Shown: positions 34,826-47,796 of the stretch, one piece after another
How positions within the stretch are numbered: position 1 is the first letter of the stretch
Layout of the letters: each line of letters begins with the position of its first letter
Origin: Stenocarpella maydis
Lineage: Eukaryota; Ascomycota; Sordariomycetes; Diaporthales; Diaporthaceae
NCBI GenBank assembly: GCA_002270565.1
Contig: NQMI01000158.1
Coordinates: 34,705 to 98,704 of the forward strand
Direction of reading: 5' to 3'
DNA length: 64,000 nt
Notes under the pieces: generated by a model
Told to the model about the DNA's origin: nothing
Database searches by the model: none
Seen by the model: only the letters and a program-made list of their open reading frames with translations
Program-made: the position numbers and the translations under genes

Positions 34826-35746
34826 ATGATTAAACTTAGATACTCAAGTAGATCACATAACCTGGTCAGTGTTTAGAGGATATAGATGCACCCAACCCCC
34901 CAGACTTATAATTAGTTGGTGTTGATGTTCTTTGTTTTCTTTCCTGGTCACAATGGCTTCACGGGGATTTAGATAACGGTAGTACATGAAAGATATATGG
35001 TACAAGTAGATGCTATCCCGCAACAGTATTCGTTGAAAGTATTTGAAGCATTTGTTCGTAATTGCAGTAACTATTCTATTAATGCTGCCAGGAAAAGGAC
35101 CAATAATATTTAGCTTCATCATCAACGACGAGCAGGCAGTTATTCGTCTCCCCTGACCAGGGTAGACAGTCCCAATAGCCAAGCAAGGGCACTTGAGATC
35201 AGTACTGGCGGTATGCGCAACTTTATTTGAAGTCGATTATTCCTTGTTGATATATCTGATTCCTAGGATAGACTGCCTATTCAAGTTGTGGCCAGGGAAG
35301 CACTGGCCGTGTAATCAGAGACTTTGGGCTGTTGCTGCCCCAAGCATCGACTTCTGTTTCAATAGCGCCTTGATCAAGTTGGAGACAGTGAAACACGAAG
35401 TTGAAATTACGACCCTTATTCCTGCAACATAATGACACCTGACAACTCTCAGCAGCTTATGTGGACTTTTTCATCGATGCGGTGTCGGAACAAGTAAGTC
35501 GAGGTGTACATGGGCGGTTGATGCCAGCTGGCGCGCAGCTGTGCACGCAAAAAACTGGCAGCGCTCGGACCAAGTCCACAAACCCACCTCGAAAAACTTG
35601 TGGATGGCTCCGACCACTTTTTTACAACTGCGACAATTGGCATCCCGTTCCAACCTCAGCCGACCTCTATCCAAACCACCAGACCGACATACTTGACTGC
35701 CCAATTCCTTCGCGGAAGTCATAGTCCCCCCCCCCCTGCAGTCAAA
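34826..35746. promoter_or_regulatory. Intergenic region upstream of the ribosomal protein gene
   Basis: About 0.92 kb. A C-rich run (35727-35736) lies just upstream of the eS7 start codon, in the likely 5' UTR. No gene is supported here. Confidence 0.4.
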
Positions 35747-36725
35747 ATGTCCTCCCCCGCCCTCAACAAGATTGCGGCGAACTCGCCCTCGCGCCAGAAC
35801 CCCTCTGAGCTCGAGACCAGCATCGCTGGTGCCCTGTACGACCTCGAGACCGGCACTGCCGACCTCAAGGCTGCCCTCCGACCTCTGCAGTTCGTCTCTG
35901 CCAAGGAGGTATGAATCAAACCTGGAAAGCCATTCCTGAAAGAAGAGGAGCATGAATCTCGCGACCGACCATCTACCTGTTCCACCGAGTGCGACACCGT
36001 TTGTCTGCCTGCAACGAATCGCTCCGACTTCGAGAGATGGCCCGATACAAAAAAAGACATCTCGCTGCAATCATACAAACAGAGAAACACTCAGGTTCAA
36101 TGTGGAATAGGACGGGAAGCGGTCCACGGGGTTCTGTTCTGGACACAGGCAGATCATCCGGGAGCTCGCAGGCTAACTTTGTGATCTTGAATAGATCGAG
36201 GTTGGTCACGGCAAGAAGGCTATTGTCATCTTTGTCCCCGTCCCTCTCCTGCAGGGTTTCCACCGTGTCCAGCAGCGGTAAGCCCTCCCCTCCCTTTTTA
36301 TCCCATCAGAATTTCTCCCCCTCTCTGGCCGCACGTCACTGACATCCCACCCCCCCAGCCTCACCCGTGAGCTGGAGAAGAAGTTCTCGGACCGCCACGT
36401 CCTGATCCTCGCCGCGCGCCGCATCCTGCCCCGCCCCAAGCGCTCCACCCGCTCGCGCAACACCCAGAAGCAGAAGCGCCCCCGCTCGCGCACCCTGACC
36501 GCCGTCCACGACGCCATCCTCACCGACCTCGTCTTCCCCGTCGAGATCGTCGGCAAGCGCCTCCGCACCAAGGAGGACGGCTCCAAGACCCTCAAGGTCG
36601 TCCTCGACGAGAAGGAGCGTGGTGGCGTTGACTACCGCCTGGATACCTACTCCGAGGTCTACCGCAAGCTGACCGGCCGCGGTGTTGTCTTCGAGTTCCC
36701 CCCGTCCGTCGGCACCGAGTACTAG
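35747..36725 (+). CDS. rps7: 40S ribosomal protein S7 (eS7)
   Basis: Predicted 203-residue small-subunit ribosomal protein, the usual length of fungal eS7. Exons 35747-35908, 36195-36277, 36359-36725. Introns of 286 and 81 bp close in phase; long first introns are common in ribosomal protein genes. Recognisable segments: [16 protein letters not shown], then [35 protein letters not shown], and the basic [13 protein letters not shown] stretch, with [11 protein letters not shown] and [17 protein letters not shown] near the end. Codon use is strongly biased to C-ending codons, as expected for a highly expressed gene. It is core machinery and not linked to the neighbouring accessory genes. Confidence 0.97.
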
Positions 36726-37220
36726 ATGTGCTCTCCTAACCCGGATTGAGCCTCTTGTAGAAAGCTTGAGGGCTGGACCCGGCTGTTGAAGCCGCTTCAG
36801 CCCCAAGTGACCACTGAAATGAAGTGGACGGATACCCAAAGGGGGCTTCAAGGTCTTTGGTGCACACCTCACGAGAGGCTGGCAATCGGATGATTGGTTC
36901 ATGGGAAGTACGGTTGGCAACGGCAAAAGTCTTATTTTCTTTGGGAGGCACGATGGCGTTTGCTGCGTTGGTCGGGCGCACGGTTTAGCTTGGATCGAAT
37001 AGAACAAGCATGGTTCTACAAGAACTGCCAATGAATCGCCAAAACTGTCCCCCACGACATGACTGCGGTGCCCATGACCATCCGTCTGATTGTGCAAATT
37101 TGTGATCGTAAAGGTCTGTCCAAAATATCTCTTTCCATTTGGGGTATCGTGACCTTTATCGTCCAAGTACATTCGCAACCCGCCGCTCTTCCTGTTTGGA
37201 CTGAAATTCCCACGCATAGC
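36726..37220. other. Region between two convergent genes
   Basis: About 495 bp between the eS7 stop and the dynactin stop. The genes converge, so this should hold both 3' UTRs and terminators. No other feature is seen. Confidence 0.4.
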
Positions 37221-39229
37221 TCAATCTTGCGTGATCCTCCCCAGCCCCATGACACACCAATACGCGAGCTCCCTCTTCTCCCTCACGTCCGCCTTGCTGT
37301 CCCCCGCCGCGTCCGTCTCCCACTCGAGGCGCACAAACATGGGTATCTCGAGCACGTCCTCGTCCGGGCGCAGCGGGCCCATGTCCAGCTCGCGCTTGAC
37401 ACCCAGCCCCCACCCGCCGCTGCCGGTGCGCACGAGGCTGGCGTTCGTCCTCGCCAGCTCCAGGCTCGCCGGCACGACCTCCACCACGATGGTGACCCAG
37501 TTGCGGCCCCGCTCCCACACCTTCCCTGGCTCCACGGACGGCTGGCCCGCGCCGCCGCCGCCGGCATCCTCGCGCTGTTGCTGTTGTTGTTGCTGCTGCT
37601 GCTGCTGCTGAATCTGCTGCTGGAGGAGGGACCGCCTGTCCTTGAGTGCCTCGTCCCACACGTCCGTGTTGGCGTCGATCTCGAACTCCGGGCACAGCAC
37701 CGTCACTTTGCTGGCGAAGCGCCCCGGCGTCACGGACGGCGTGGCCAGCGTGACGCGTACGGGCTCGAAGATGGGGTTCTTGAAGGTGAGAAGGTACTGG
37801 ACCGGCCGCAGGGGCGCGAGCAGCGCGGGCGGGCCCGCGGGCGCGGATGTCGACGTCCCCGCGAAGGGGTTGCCGGAGATGCTCTGTGTCAGCGACGTCG
37901 CCTGCAGGGGCCGCATCGAAATGCTGGGTATGTAGCTCCCCGCCACGAGGCGGATGCGGAACCGCGTGTTGGTGACCTTGGCCTCGGGCTTGGAGACGAT
38001 GTGCCGGCAGACGGGACACCTCTTGGAGCGCTTCGTGCGCAGGAGGTAGGCGACCGGCCGGAGCTCGTCGACGAACCGCGACCGGCCGTGGAGGTTCGGC
38101 TCGCAGACGTTGACGGGCGGCTGTGAGGCCGTCTGGTTGTGCGATGCTGTCTCCTCCCAGGCGGACCGGTGCAGTCGCTCGATCGCCTTTATCTCGTCGA
38201 GGTTCGCTACCTGGAGGCCCTCGTCGGGCTCCATCGCCTCCCGCATCACGTTGGACCGCGACTTGGCCTTCTTGTCGCCGAGCAGCCCTGTTCCCGTGTA
38301 CAGGCTCATTATTCGCGACAGGGACCCAGGCGACCCGATTCCCAGCTCCCCGAGAGACGATAGGCCGCCCTTGTCCGAGGCATCTGCGAGTTGCGACTGG
38401 TAGAAGGACTTCAGGTGGGCGAACTGCGTCTCAATATCGAGGTCCTCGGCTGCTCCAGCCTGACCCTGCTGTCTGGCTGACGGTGCCTCCTCCCCTATCG
38501 CTGGCAGGGCGGACGACCCCAGCGCCGTCGAGCTCACACCGCTGCTAGCTGTGACGGCCTCCTTGCGCCTGTCCTTGCGCTCCTTGGGCGTCAGCCGCGT
38601 CTTGCCGCCATTGCGTATCTTCTGGAGCTGGGCGTAGATTCCGTTCGGCTTGTCGAATTTTATGCCGATCTCGCTGGACGTCCACTGGCAGTAGGAGCAG
38701 GTGAGGATGTAGGACGGGAGAGCGGACGAGTATGCTTCTTTGCTCTCAGGATCGGAGGGGGGCGGGGGATCAACCGCGGTGGCAGATAGGGGTCCTACGC
38801 AGACGGGGCACTGGAAGCAACTGCGCGTGCATCTACGAGGCAGTCAGTTGTCAGATTGTCCTGGAAACAGATAGGTTATACTCGGGCAGGGGCGCGGCTA
38901 GGGCATTCGGATCGGCCGTACCTATTCCCATCGCTCTTGATATTGCTCCCAGGCACCTCGAACAGGCAGTTGGGGCAGTAGTATGTGACAATCTCCTCCG
39001 CGATGCACCTTGGGCATCGGATCTGGTGGCAGTCCTCGCAGTAGAGGAGGTATTCGAGGGGGTAGAGGCTATATGCTGCACGAGGCGCCCGCGGGTCGAA
39101 GGGCCGCTCGAAGGCGTCGAGCTCGTCGGTTGCGCCGGGGGTGGTGGGGTCGCTGTGGCTGTGGCGAGCGAGGTTGGCAGGGTCGGAGCACGGGCATTGG
39201 ATATAGGTGTATGGCGTCAATGCGGCCAT
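37221..39229 (-). CDS. DCTN4: Dynactin subunit 4 (p62)
   Basis: Predicted 639-residue component of the dynactin pointed-end complex, which helps dynein move cargo on microtubules. Exons 39229-38922 and 38832-37221; the 89-bp intron (GTACGG...CGTAG) closes in phase. The N-terminus carries paired zinc-binding cysteines (YCEDCHQIRCPRC, YYCPNC, CFQCPVC, CSYCQW) typical of p62. A later CPVC pair lies in KRSKRCPVCRHIVSKPEA, followed by the family segment FRIRLVAGSYIPSI. A polyglutamine stretch with one Ile interruption follows the DRRSLL segment (about 37573-37626). The C-terminus is a beta-rich part with WERGRNWVTIVVEVV. Confidence 0.95.
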
Positions 39230-41848
39230 CGTGATGGCCGGACGGTGGTGTAGTCTCGGCCCAAACTGCGCGCACCTTCGTTCGCGAAGCGAGTCGTCTT
39301 GAGGCGCGCTCTCGGGCAGAAGAAAGAGAAAAAAATAAAAAAAGATGCAGTCAGTCGCTGGCTGGAAAAGGCGTAGGTGAGATCACAAGTCCATTCTGTG
39401 AGGTCGGGAAAGACGGCAGCCGCCCTGTGGCTACTCAATCAAGGCGTGTTGGTTTCATGTGTTGCGCTCGAGAACTAAACGCGCATCAAGTTGCGCATCG
39501 AACATCCAAGAGGTACGTACCCACTGCAGGTATCTAGGTACTTTCAGTACTCCCGTACTACTAGTGTACGTACTTATGTAATAGGAAAGGCGGGGCGCTC
39601 GCAGTAGGGCTTGGGCCACATCAATGATCATCCCCTCTCCCGACTCGTTTTCGCAAAATCAAAACAGTTTGAATGCATTGCAGCAGCCGTACCATTCACC
39701 ATGCATCGTTCACCATGGCCATGCATGCACCATGTATTCGGTCCTCCAAATCTCATCTCCCTGAGGCCTGCCTCAGCGGTGCAGTGCCAGCACTCAGACA
39801 GAACGGCAGTCGAAATGCACACCAAGCACGTGCGGCATACAATGTCCTGGCCTCTCCTGTCTGGACAACCAGACATGTCTCCTCTGTCATCCTCATGATG
39901 GAGCCAGAGATTCAGCGTATTAGCTGATTCCGGCCGGGCTGAATGGCGGACCATCTCCAGCGAGACAGGCTCAGAAAATTCTCAGCAACGCCGAGTCTAC
40001 GAGAGTTTATATCTTAGCCTAATATCTCGACCCTCCAGTTAGACTGTTCCCTGATACGAGGTTTCTATATTGCAGCACGGTTCGGCACTCCTAGCTTTGG
40101 CTCGCTATCGAGTTCAAGCTTGTGATACCTGCGAGCTGAGGCTGGACTCAATCGCGATGGCCTCGCCAGTTACCTCAGCCCGACCTGTTTCGCTGTTCCG
40201 TCTCGTCCGCCAGCTGCAGCTTCTCCTGTCGGTGATGTCGCCACCATTCTGGTAACACATCGCCGGTAACATGCCATTTCTTCGAGGCGTCGTCCATCGT
40301 GCCATTGACTGGCATGGCACCTCGGCACTGCTGTAGCAGCTGACTCATGTCATTGGCGAGAAAGTGATCCATGGGAAACAAAGGCTCCCCAAGTAGACTA
40401 CAACCTGGCGGGCCGAGAGATGCGTTTCGTCGGGCATATCGGGGGCAACTTTGGCCTGGCGCCGTGCTCAATAGGTCCGAGCCCTTACCATCTCGGCTAC
40501 TGGGAACGCCGTCCGCCCTGCCACCAACTTCCCTACTATGTAGCAAACCGTACTATCGGTGCAGCCACGTCCCTCAGCTCTGGGCTCTCCCCATCGCCAT
40601 CTTCTGCTTACATGCTACTGAGCAGTGAGCCATCTCGTCATGGAGTCTGCTAGGAAGAACCGAGACAGACCTGATAGAAACAGTGTTGCCCCCCCCCCGG
40701 GAACAGGGCTGGTGATCCTGACACTTCGGAAGCACTTCACACGATACGACCGAACTCAATCAAGCATGCTTTGTTAGCCCTCCCGGCTTGTCGATCACAA
40801 AACAGGAGGCTTCGCCCGGTGGCCATCACGAAGGCCGCCCGCTAGCGAATGAGGTCGTACTTGGTGCGACCCTGTCTCCGGCGTTGCTGGGGCTCCGGAC
40901 CTGCCGCCTGAATTGAGGCACTAGGAGCCGTGCACTGCAGACCATAATAAAGAGGAAAGCCGCCAAAATAGCTGGCTGTCTCTGGAGCTACGCGTGGCCG
41001 TGCACAGCTTGCGGGTGGCTGCTGCAAGGTTGTCCCTCACTGGGCTCGTTGCGGTAGGCCCTTTGGAATGTTGATCCATATGTGACTCCGGACCAAAACA
41101 TGGCGTCTAGAACCGCGACAGAACCCGTCAACTATCGTCCGCCCAGGTATTGCCCACTCGTCACCAACGGGTGTTGCTTGCAATTCACCTCTTTATCGAC
41201 TGACTGCCTGGCAATGCTCGGGCCATGATGTTGCACTGCGACCTCCGCATCTGAGACACGCAATCCGTCTTGTTACTAGGCGACCTGCTGGAATTCATCC
41301 CTCGCCCTCTCGCTGCTGTGACCTACTGGAAACTTGTTTCAAGGAGATATCGCCATCTGCATGCATTCCGCAGCTCCACATTGCCGCCTTCTGGTTTCTT
41401 TGTTTGGGCCAATCCCCTCATCACGATGCATCAGCAATGGCCTGTGTGCCGTCCTTTTGTCTTGTTGATCTGATCCCCTCACTGAACACGAGGTCCGCCT
41501 CATGCAGTGTAAGAAACAGGAAGAAACAGGGAATACGTTCTACTCACTTCTCTCTGTCGCCTACTGGTCAATTGTCCTCTGTCGTCCTAGCAGCTACCAA
41601 AACCTTAATTGGAGGCTGAATTGCCTTGCTTATCGCTAGCCGCTGGCCCCAAGCCTCCCCGTCCCCATTGTACATACCAGTGACTAGCTGGGGCTTGGGG
41701 GCGCAACAAGGACCAACCCAGCTTTTGTCAACTGTGTGTGTCGATAAGCTGACGCACATACATAGAACGCACCACGGCCACGCTAGACCCAGGTCCTCTG
41801 GACTTTCGTTGTTTCTCTCTGGACTCGAGGCCTGCAGATGTCGCCAGC
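39230..41848. other. Large intergenic region
   Basis: About 2.6 kb between the divergent dynactin and DUF8004-like genes. It is of normal base composition, with many short open frames (60-120 codons) on both strands and no family features in any. A long regulated promoter or a non-coding RNA is possible, but nothing in the sequence shows it. Confidence 0.35.
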
Positions 41849-44800
41849 ATGCTCTATAATGGTATCTCGGATCGCTCACGAGGCTGGAAGTCAAGCAGGT
41901 CAGGGGAGCTTATTGGGACGGATGCGAGGATGCAACAATGCCTGAGTGTCAAGAGATGGGATGGCAACGCCAGGATAATGTCTGGCTGGGACAGTCTGAG
42001 GAAGGTGAGCCGCCGATGGTCCTGTTGGTGTCCATGGCGGATAAACAATTCAAAGAATCACGCTGACGGAAACAGGACCCGGAGCTATGGTACAAGAACG
42101 GCGACTGTTATGTGCACTTGTATGAGAAGGGCCGGTCGCAAAGGGGACCTGCTTTCAAGGTCCCCTTCGCCTGTCTTATTTCCGCCCAATGCACGACTTT
42201 GATCGAAATGTTCGTCGATCGGTCCGTATCCGAGGAAGAAGCCCATGAAAATGGCCGGGTCGACCTCTATATCCCCGCGCCGCCGACGGCGAGCCGCTCC
42301 CAGGCCCTGCAGTATCACATTGCCACCAGGAACTTCTTCGCCTGGATTTTTCGACGGTCAATGGTTGGAAATCACCTTGGAAAAGCGCTCGTGGCTTTGC
42401 ACAGCACCATGGACAAGTTTCGCGACGCGGGTCTGGACAACAAGCACGATCTGATGAGCTACCTGGACGAGGAAGGCTATCTGGACACACGCCACCAGCC
42501 GAATCATGCCCTTGCTGTTCTGCATGTGGCGGAGAACTTTGAGCTGAGGGACTTGTACATTGACGCGTTCGCGCACTGCGTCGGGATGAGCGAGCAGTTG
42601 TACAAGAGCCCAGAATATTCGGTAAGCTCAAGCTCGCATCCATGCCTGTCGAGGCATGCTAGTATGGCTGCTGCTTGGCATCGCAAGTGCTGACATGTAT
42701 GGCCCAGCGCATCAGTGTCGTATCACGGAAGCTTATCCGGCTGGCCAGGATTGATCTGGACAACCGGCTCAGCCGCGCCGGTGCCATGCTCGGCGACCTT
42801 CTCGAAATCGAACTCTCTGAAGCACACCTTGGTCTGTCCGCCGGAGCTCGGGCACATCTTGACCGGTTCAGGAGCTGCATCCAGGGGTTTTACACTACAA
42901 AGTTTGGATACTTCCCGCCTCCACCTGCCGAAGCAGGGCACAGCACGGTGTACAAGCCCGATGTATATCGAACTCTCAGGACGGACTTTGAGGCGCTCTA
43001 CGAATACCTTGTCGATGAAAGGTTCACGACCGCTGCCAACAGCCCCTTTGAGGCTCATGGAGGGTTGTGTACGCTTCAGAGCGTGCAGGCATTCGACTCC
43101 AGGAACAGATTCGCACCTCTGGATCATCCACTGCCGCTTCTGCCCGAGACACCCATTGGCAAGGAGTCCCGAAGAATGTCAATGCCTTGGCAACTTGTGA
43201 CCAGGGCTGGGAACGACAAGCTGCGCCCCGACCAGCGCCTCGCTGTACAAGCTGCACTCATGAAAGCAACCAATCACCACAAGGTCCATCTCATGGAGAA
43301 TAGGCTGGTCCTGGCGTACCGACAATTCGAAGAAAGCTCGGTTCTCACACCGCATAAAGCCACCCGCGGGGTCTCCCAGGTTGATGCCCGCAAGGTGCGG
43401 TGGCTGTTCGTCTACGCAATGCACCAGGTTCTTCGGAGCTGCGCCAACGTGCCAAAGGAGGTCAGATTCACAGATAGGGTGGATTACCATCTTAGCGTCT
43501 CAACAACAGGATTGCCACCGTGGGAGGGCCGACGCCAAAGTGCCACTCACCCTTCTTTGCGATCTGTCAGTGACAGCGCAGTCGTCAACAACGCCAAGGT
43601 TCCACTGGCTTTTGAACCGCGGGGCCGGTCCACCAGTGCGATCCCACTGGCAACTTCATTTGCCTTGGCACATGTAACGCCGCTGTTGAACGGCACGGGC
43701 ACCGAGATACGGCCTGATATCGACTATTTCGCGCTGACACACCGAGATGAAAGTCCATCAGCAGGAAGAGGGAGCCATGGTGACCTCACCACTTCATCTG
43801 CGCGTTCCCGGTCTAGGTCTCGCAGTCTCACGAGAGCCATGTCTCTCCGGCGGTCTTTAAACCTATTTCGTTCACCTTCTAGTCAGCGAGCCAAGACCCT
43901 TGAGCAGGAGACATCCACGCCCAGTTGGCGTCCATCCAGTCGAAATTCTCTGTACCACGAGATTGTTGTCCACGGGTATGGCAACGGCACGAACGGCCTC
44001 ACTAATTCGTCAGGCTCCAAGGAAGCCCTCGACGTCCTACCAGACATCAAACAGTCATCAAAGCCCACGCCTTCTGTGAAGGGGGTAACAACACCTACTA
44101 CAACCACGTGCAGGTCAGCTTCGACGAGTTCAACAAGCAGCTACGTGTCAGCGCTGTCGTCAGCCTCAACGAACCACACCACCAACAGCACATCCACAAC
44201 CGCGACCACGGTGGACGGAAGCCCAAGTTCTCCACGTTTCTTCAGACACAGGTGGGACAGCACGCTTCCAGACATAGCCGGGTCCCCGGAAACCCCCGCC
44301 AGGGTCCCCACAGACACGGGTGCCACCCAGATGCAGCGGCAGCGGCAGCCATTCGTGCCCCAATACGACAACCTCACCTTCCCCATCCGCCGCCACCGCA
44401 ACCGCAAGTCGATTCGCAGAATGTATTCCAACGACGACATGCTCGCATCGACACCAAAGGCCGAGTCCCCACCACCGCTACCCCGTCGCAGCAGCAAACG
44501 CTTCCGGACGCCCTCTAGCGGCCCGTCGAAGCGCTGGAGCCTCGCCGAGGTGGTCTGGACGCTGCGTGAGAGGAGCTCCATTGCCGGTGGCGACAGCGAC
44601 GAGGACTCGGACGACGCCTGGAGGCTCGCGCCTTCGCCGTTGCGGATCACCAAGACGGTCAGGCGTCCGGGGACGTCTTCGCGTCTAGCATCGGCAGCAA
44701 AGGGCGAGGGTGCCGACGACGGAAATGGAGACGACATCTTTTCCGAGCAGCGCCGGGACTCTAGCGACGAGTGGGAGAGGTCGGTCGTGCACAGCCCTCT

Positions 44801-44882
44801 GGGCGGGGATATCAGTCCTCCTTGGGCTTGGGAGCAGTTTGCCGACCTGGGCGGGCTGCAGGATGTCTCCGGCCTGAAATAA
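41849..44882 (+). CDS. Large conserved fungal protein (DUF8004-like)
   Basis: Predicted 958-residue protein. Exons 41849-42004, 42076-42621, 42708-44882, all in phase. The N-terminal half is well ordered: VKRWDGNARIMSGWDSLRKD, DGDCYVHLYEKG-like region (here NGDCYVHLYEKGRSQRGP), VDLYIPAPP, ATRNFFAWIFRRSMVG, YLDEEGYLDTR, and LRDLYIDAFAHCVG. This pattern matches a widely conserved filamentous-fungal family that I recall as DUF8004. The function is unknown. The C-terminal 450 residues are low-complexity, Ser/Thr/Pro/Arg-rich, with SRSRSRSLTRAMSLRRS and a SSTSS...TTNSTSTT run, and look disordered and phosphorylatable. The first exon is short and its ATG is not certain. Confidence 0.83.
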
Positions 44883-45601
44883 ATCTTTTATGTGGTACAT
44901 TTCTTACTTTCTCCTCTTTTTTTTTTTTTTTCCTTTTTATCTTTTGGCCTTCATATATTGGCCCCTCAGCATTACATCATGTTCCATCGTGCTGGGGGTC
45001 TTATTGTTCTCCTTCGCGTCGGTGTCTAATAACTATTACGCATGCCCAGCGCTCAGATAAGATAACCATGGAGCTTTGTATTTTTTGCCTGGGCGAAATG
45101 GGAGGCCTTGGGGGAACTAGACTATGGGAGGGCAGGGCGGAAACGGTCACTCTTTTCGGGCATTTTCGAGTCTCCTATGTCTATTTACAGGTCGGTTCAT
45201 AGGAGATACCCATACTGTCCTTTTGGAAGTGGAGCTGGGTATTTGCATGGCCTTTGGCACAACGGCCAAGGAATGAGCATTTGGTATTGGAAAGCCGGTC
45301 TCTGGGAAATAAGAGTCCTTACTTTGGAATTACAGGATCGTCACTATTCTAGATCGAAGATTCCTGACTAGTACTGTGAAGATGCCTTGTGACCAAGCCT
45401 ATCATTACCCTTTCATGAGGTTGTCCGCGAAGCACTCACTGACTTGTCACTATTTTCCATATCAAACTGCGAATATCATGGCATATGCTGACATCCTCAG
45501 AGAGATCTACTACGACCCAAAGTTAGTTTCCTTGTCTCTGCCAGCCGTTGCCTGGGTGAATGAGCCTTGGAAGCACAAGACGGAGATCCTTCCAAGCAAG
45601 C
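44883..45601. other. Region between two convergent genes
   Basis: About 720 bp holding the two 3' ends. A T-rich run starts shortly after the DUF8004-like stop (near 44917). No gene is supported. Confidence 0.4.
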
Positions 45602-47796
45602 CTAGACGCCCTTGGCATTTTCCTGCGCTTGCAGCTTCAGATCCCGGTTATGAAAGTGCCGCATGACGAGCACAGTTATCGCCGCCGCCGCACCGAAGCC
45701 AGCCGTGACGTAGTTGCCGGTGACAATGTACGGCTGAAGGTTAGCCGGATAGGTGAATATCGGGACCCAGGCGGTGAAGATATAAGCAAAAGCATTCATC
45801 TGGGATTCGAGTCGGCTTGTCAGCTACTAGCTGGGGGCGGAATATCGGTAGCTGGGGAGAAATGCAAACCAATGCAGAGGTGTATGCCCGCCTCTCGGGG
45901 TCATCTCGGTTCACCTCGTTCACCCATGTCCAAGTTATGCCGGCACAGGTGCCTGACAGGGCCGTAAGATCTGGTTGTGGGAAGAGGAGGTCAGAATCGA
46001 TTTCTGAGTCGGGCTATATAATCCCATGAGGTCTTACAGTAGAGGGCCCATCTTGTGGCGATGTTGGCGGGATGGACGGGCGTGGCAGCCAGGGCAATGG
46101 GAAAGATTATGGCCATGACGCTGGCGAATAACATGCCCGGCCACCTGGCTGCGCCCGGCAGGCTGTCTGAGATCCACGAGTTTATTAGGGTACACACGAT
46201 GGAGATGGCGTTGATCTGTATGGTCAGTTTGGTGTTCTTTTCACGATTTTGCAGAGGCGTGGAGACTTACACCGAGAGGGATGATGTTGATCTCAGCAAC
46301 TGAGAAGACGGCTGGTCTCCCGGGGATGTTGTAGCTCTTGACCCAGAAGATCACTGTTGCACGTTAGCTCGGAGAGGTCTGTAAAGGACAGTATGGTACT
46401 CACTAGACCCCCCTGACTGGCCCACCTGGGCCAGAAACGCGAAGAACAGGGGAACTGTAAATATTATTAGCCTTCGGGTTCTGAGAATATGGTCCATAAT
46501 TCTCACAGAGGTAGACAGGCCACGTCGTGTGCCAGCGTTTTATATCCTCCCACCTGAACAGCCCTGTGAACATTTTGCGCTCGCTTGGCATCCTGGAGCG
46601 GGCCAGCTGAATCTCTTCCTCGCTGAAGATCCTGGTAGTGAGGAAGGGGTGTCAGATTAACAGGTTTCGCTATGCAAAGGTTGGGGGGAGGGGGGGACAT
46701 ACCAATTTGGCTTTGCTCTAGAAGGCAGCTGCGGCATCGCCAATGCCGTCCAGATGGCGCAGGGGAGGGAGATGCAGCCGCATACTCTACAGCGCGCACG
46801 TCAGCGATGCTCTTGCCAACCACGTGCCGAAGACCAGGCTTACATGTACATCCAGCGCCACCCGGGGAGGCCATCAGTGCCATCCAGCCCGGCGTGGACC
46901 GCGGCCATGAGGAACCCGGAAAAGAGGGGCCCCACGGAGGTGAACACCTGGATCAAGGAGTTGCGCCGTGCCAGCTCGTGAGGCTTGTAGTAGCTCGAGC
47001 AGACGTACATGACTGCTGGGAAATGCCCCGCCTCAAATAGGCCGACGCTGCGAAGACATTAGGGGTCATGAGCCAGAGGGTAGCTTGGAGAGGTTTAAGC
47101 CCAGGCAGGGATGCTCACAAGAATCGGAAGACGTATAGCTGCTTGACATCTTTGACACCGGCATGCGCAAAGGTGAAGACCGTCCAGGCGAATTCCAGGA
47201 ATGCAATGTACAGAGGAGCATTGACCTGGGTTCTGGGTCAGCAAGCGCGCACCTTGGCCCGGATCACTCACCGCGCACCCGTGTGAGGAGCAAGTTCGAT
47301 GGGATCTGCCCGAAGACGTATGCGGCGCTCCATATGGCGGTTGCATAGTTGAGCTCTTTGCCGTATAGCGCAAGGTCCTCCTTCATACCGCTGTCTTTTC
47401 TAGTTGTCAGCGCGTGACTTGATCGCATTACTCTGAAAAGCTCGCGTACTGAATGCGTTGGTGATGTTGACCTGGTCAAGGTAGCGGCACATGACACCAA
47501 GTGCCGATGAGGATATAAGTGTCAGATCGAGCTTGGTGAGGAATCGGGCTTCTTCCTTTGGCACATCAAGTGCTGGGTCGGTCAGTGATTCGGTTTGGTG
47601 TGCCGGGCGGTTGATTTAAAGAGGCTTCCTTACAGGACCAGAGAAATGACTTCCACGTCTTGTTCGTCTCGGCGTGCGCCTGTCCACCTGATCCCTCCGA
47701 GTCCTTTGATGGGTGCTGGAAGTCCGCAGGGGACTCAGTCACACTCTCAGCGATGAGAATATCATTCTTCGGATCCTTTTCCCTGAGCTGAGACAT
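45602..47796 (-). CDS. MFS permease, Dal5 (anion:cation symporter) type, 12 exons
   Basis: Predicted 510-residue transporter for an organic anion such as allantoate, nicotinate or pantothenate; the substrate cannot be told. Exons (minus strand): 47796-47634, 47572-47450, 47394-47279, 47225-47119, 47047-46844, 46786-46703, 46631-46507, 46454-46404, 46353-46271, 46215-46038, 45970-45870, 45799-45602. All 11 introns (50-71 bp) close in phase. Landmarks: MCRYLDQVNITNAF in helix 1, NYATAIWSAAYVFGQIPSNL, FRFFVGLFEAGHFPAVMY with the helix 4-5 family motif, YYKPHELARRNS, WRWMY, MFTGLFRWEDIKRW, SGTCAGITWTWVNEV, and YIFTAWVPIFTYPA near the end. The acceptor of intron 2 is AAAAG. Length fits the family (about 500). 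Confidence 0.93.
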
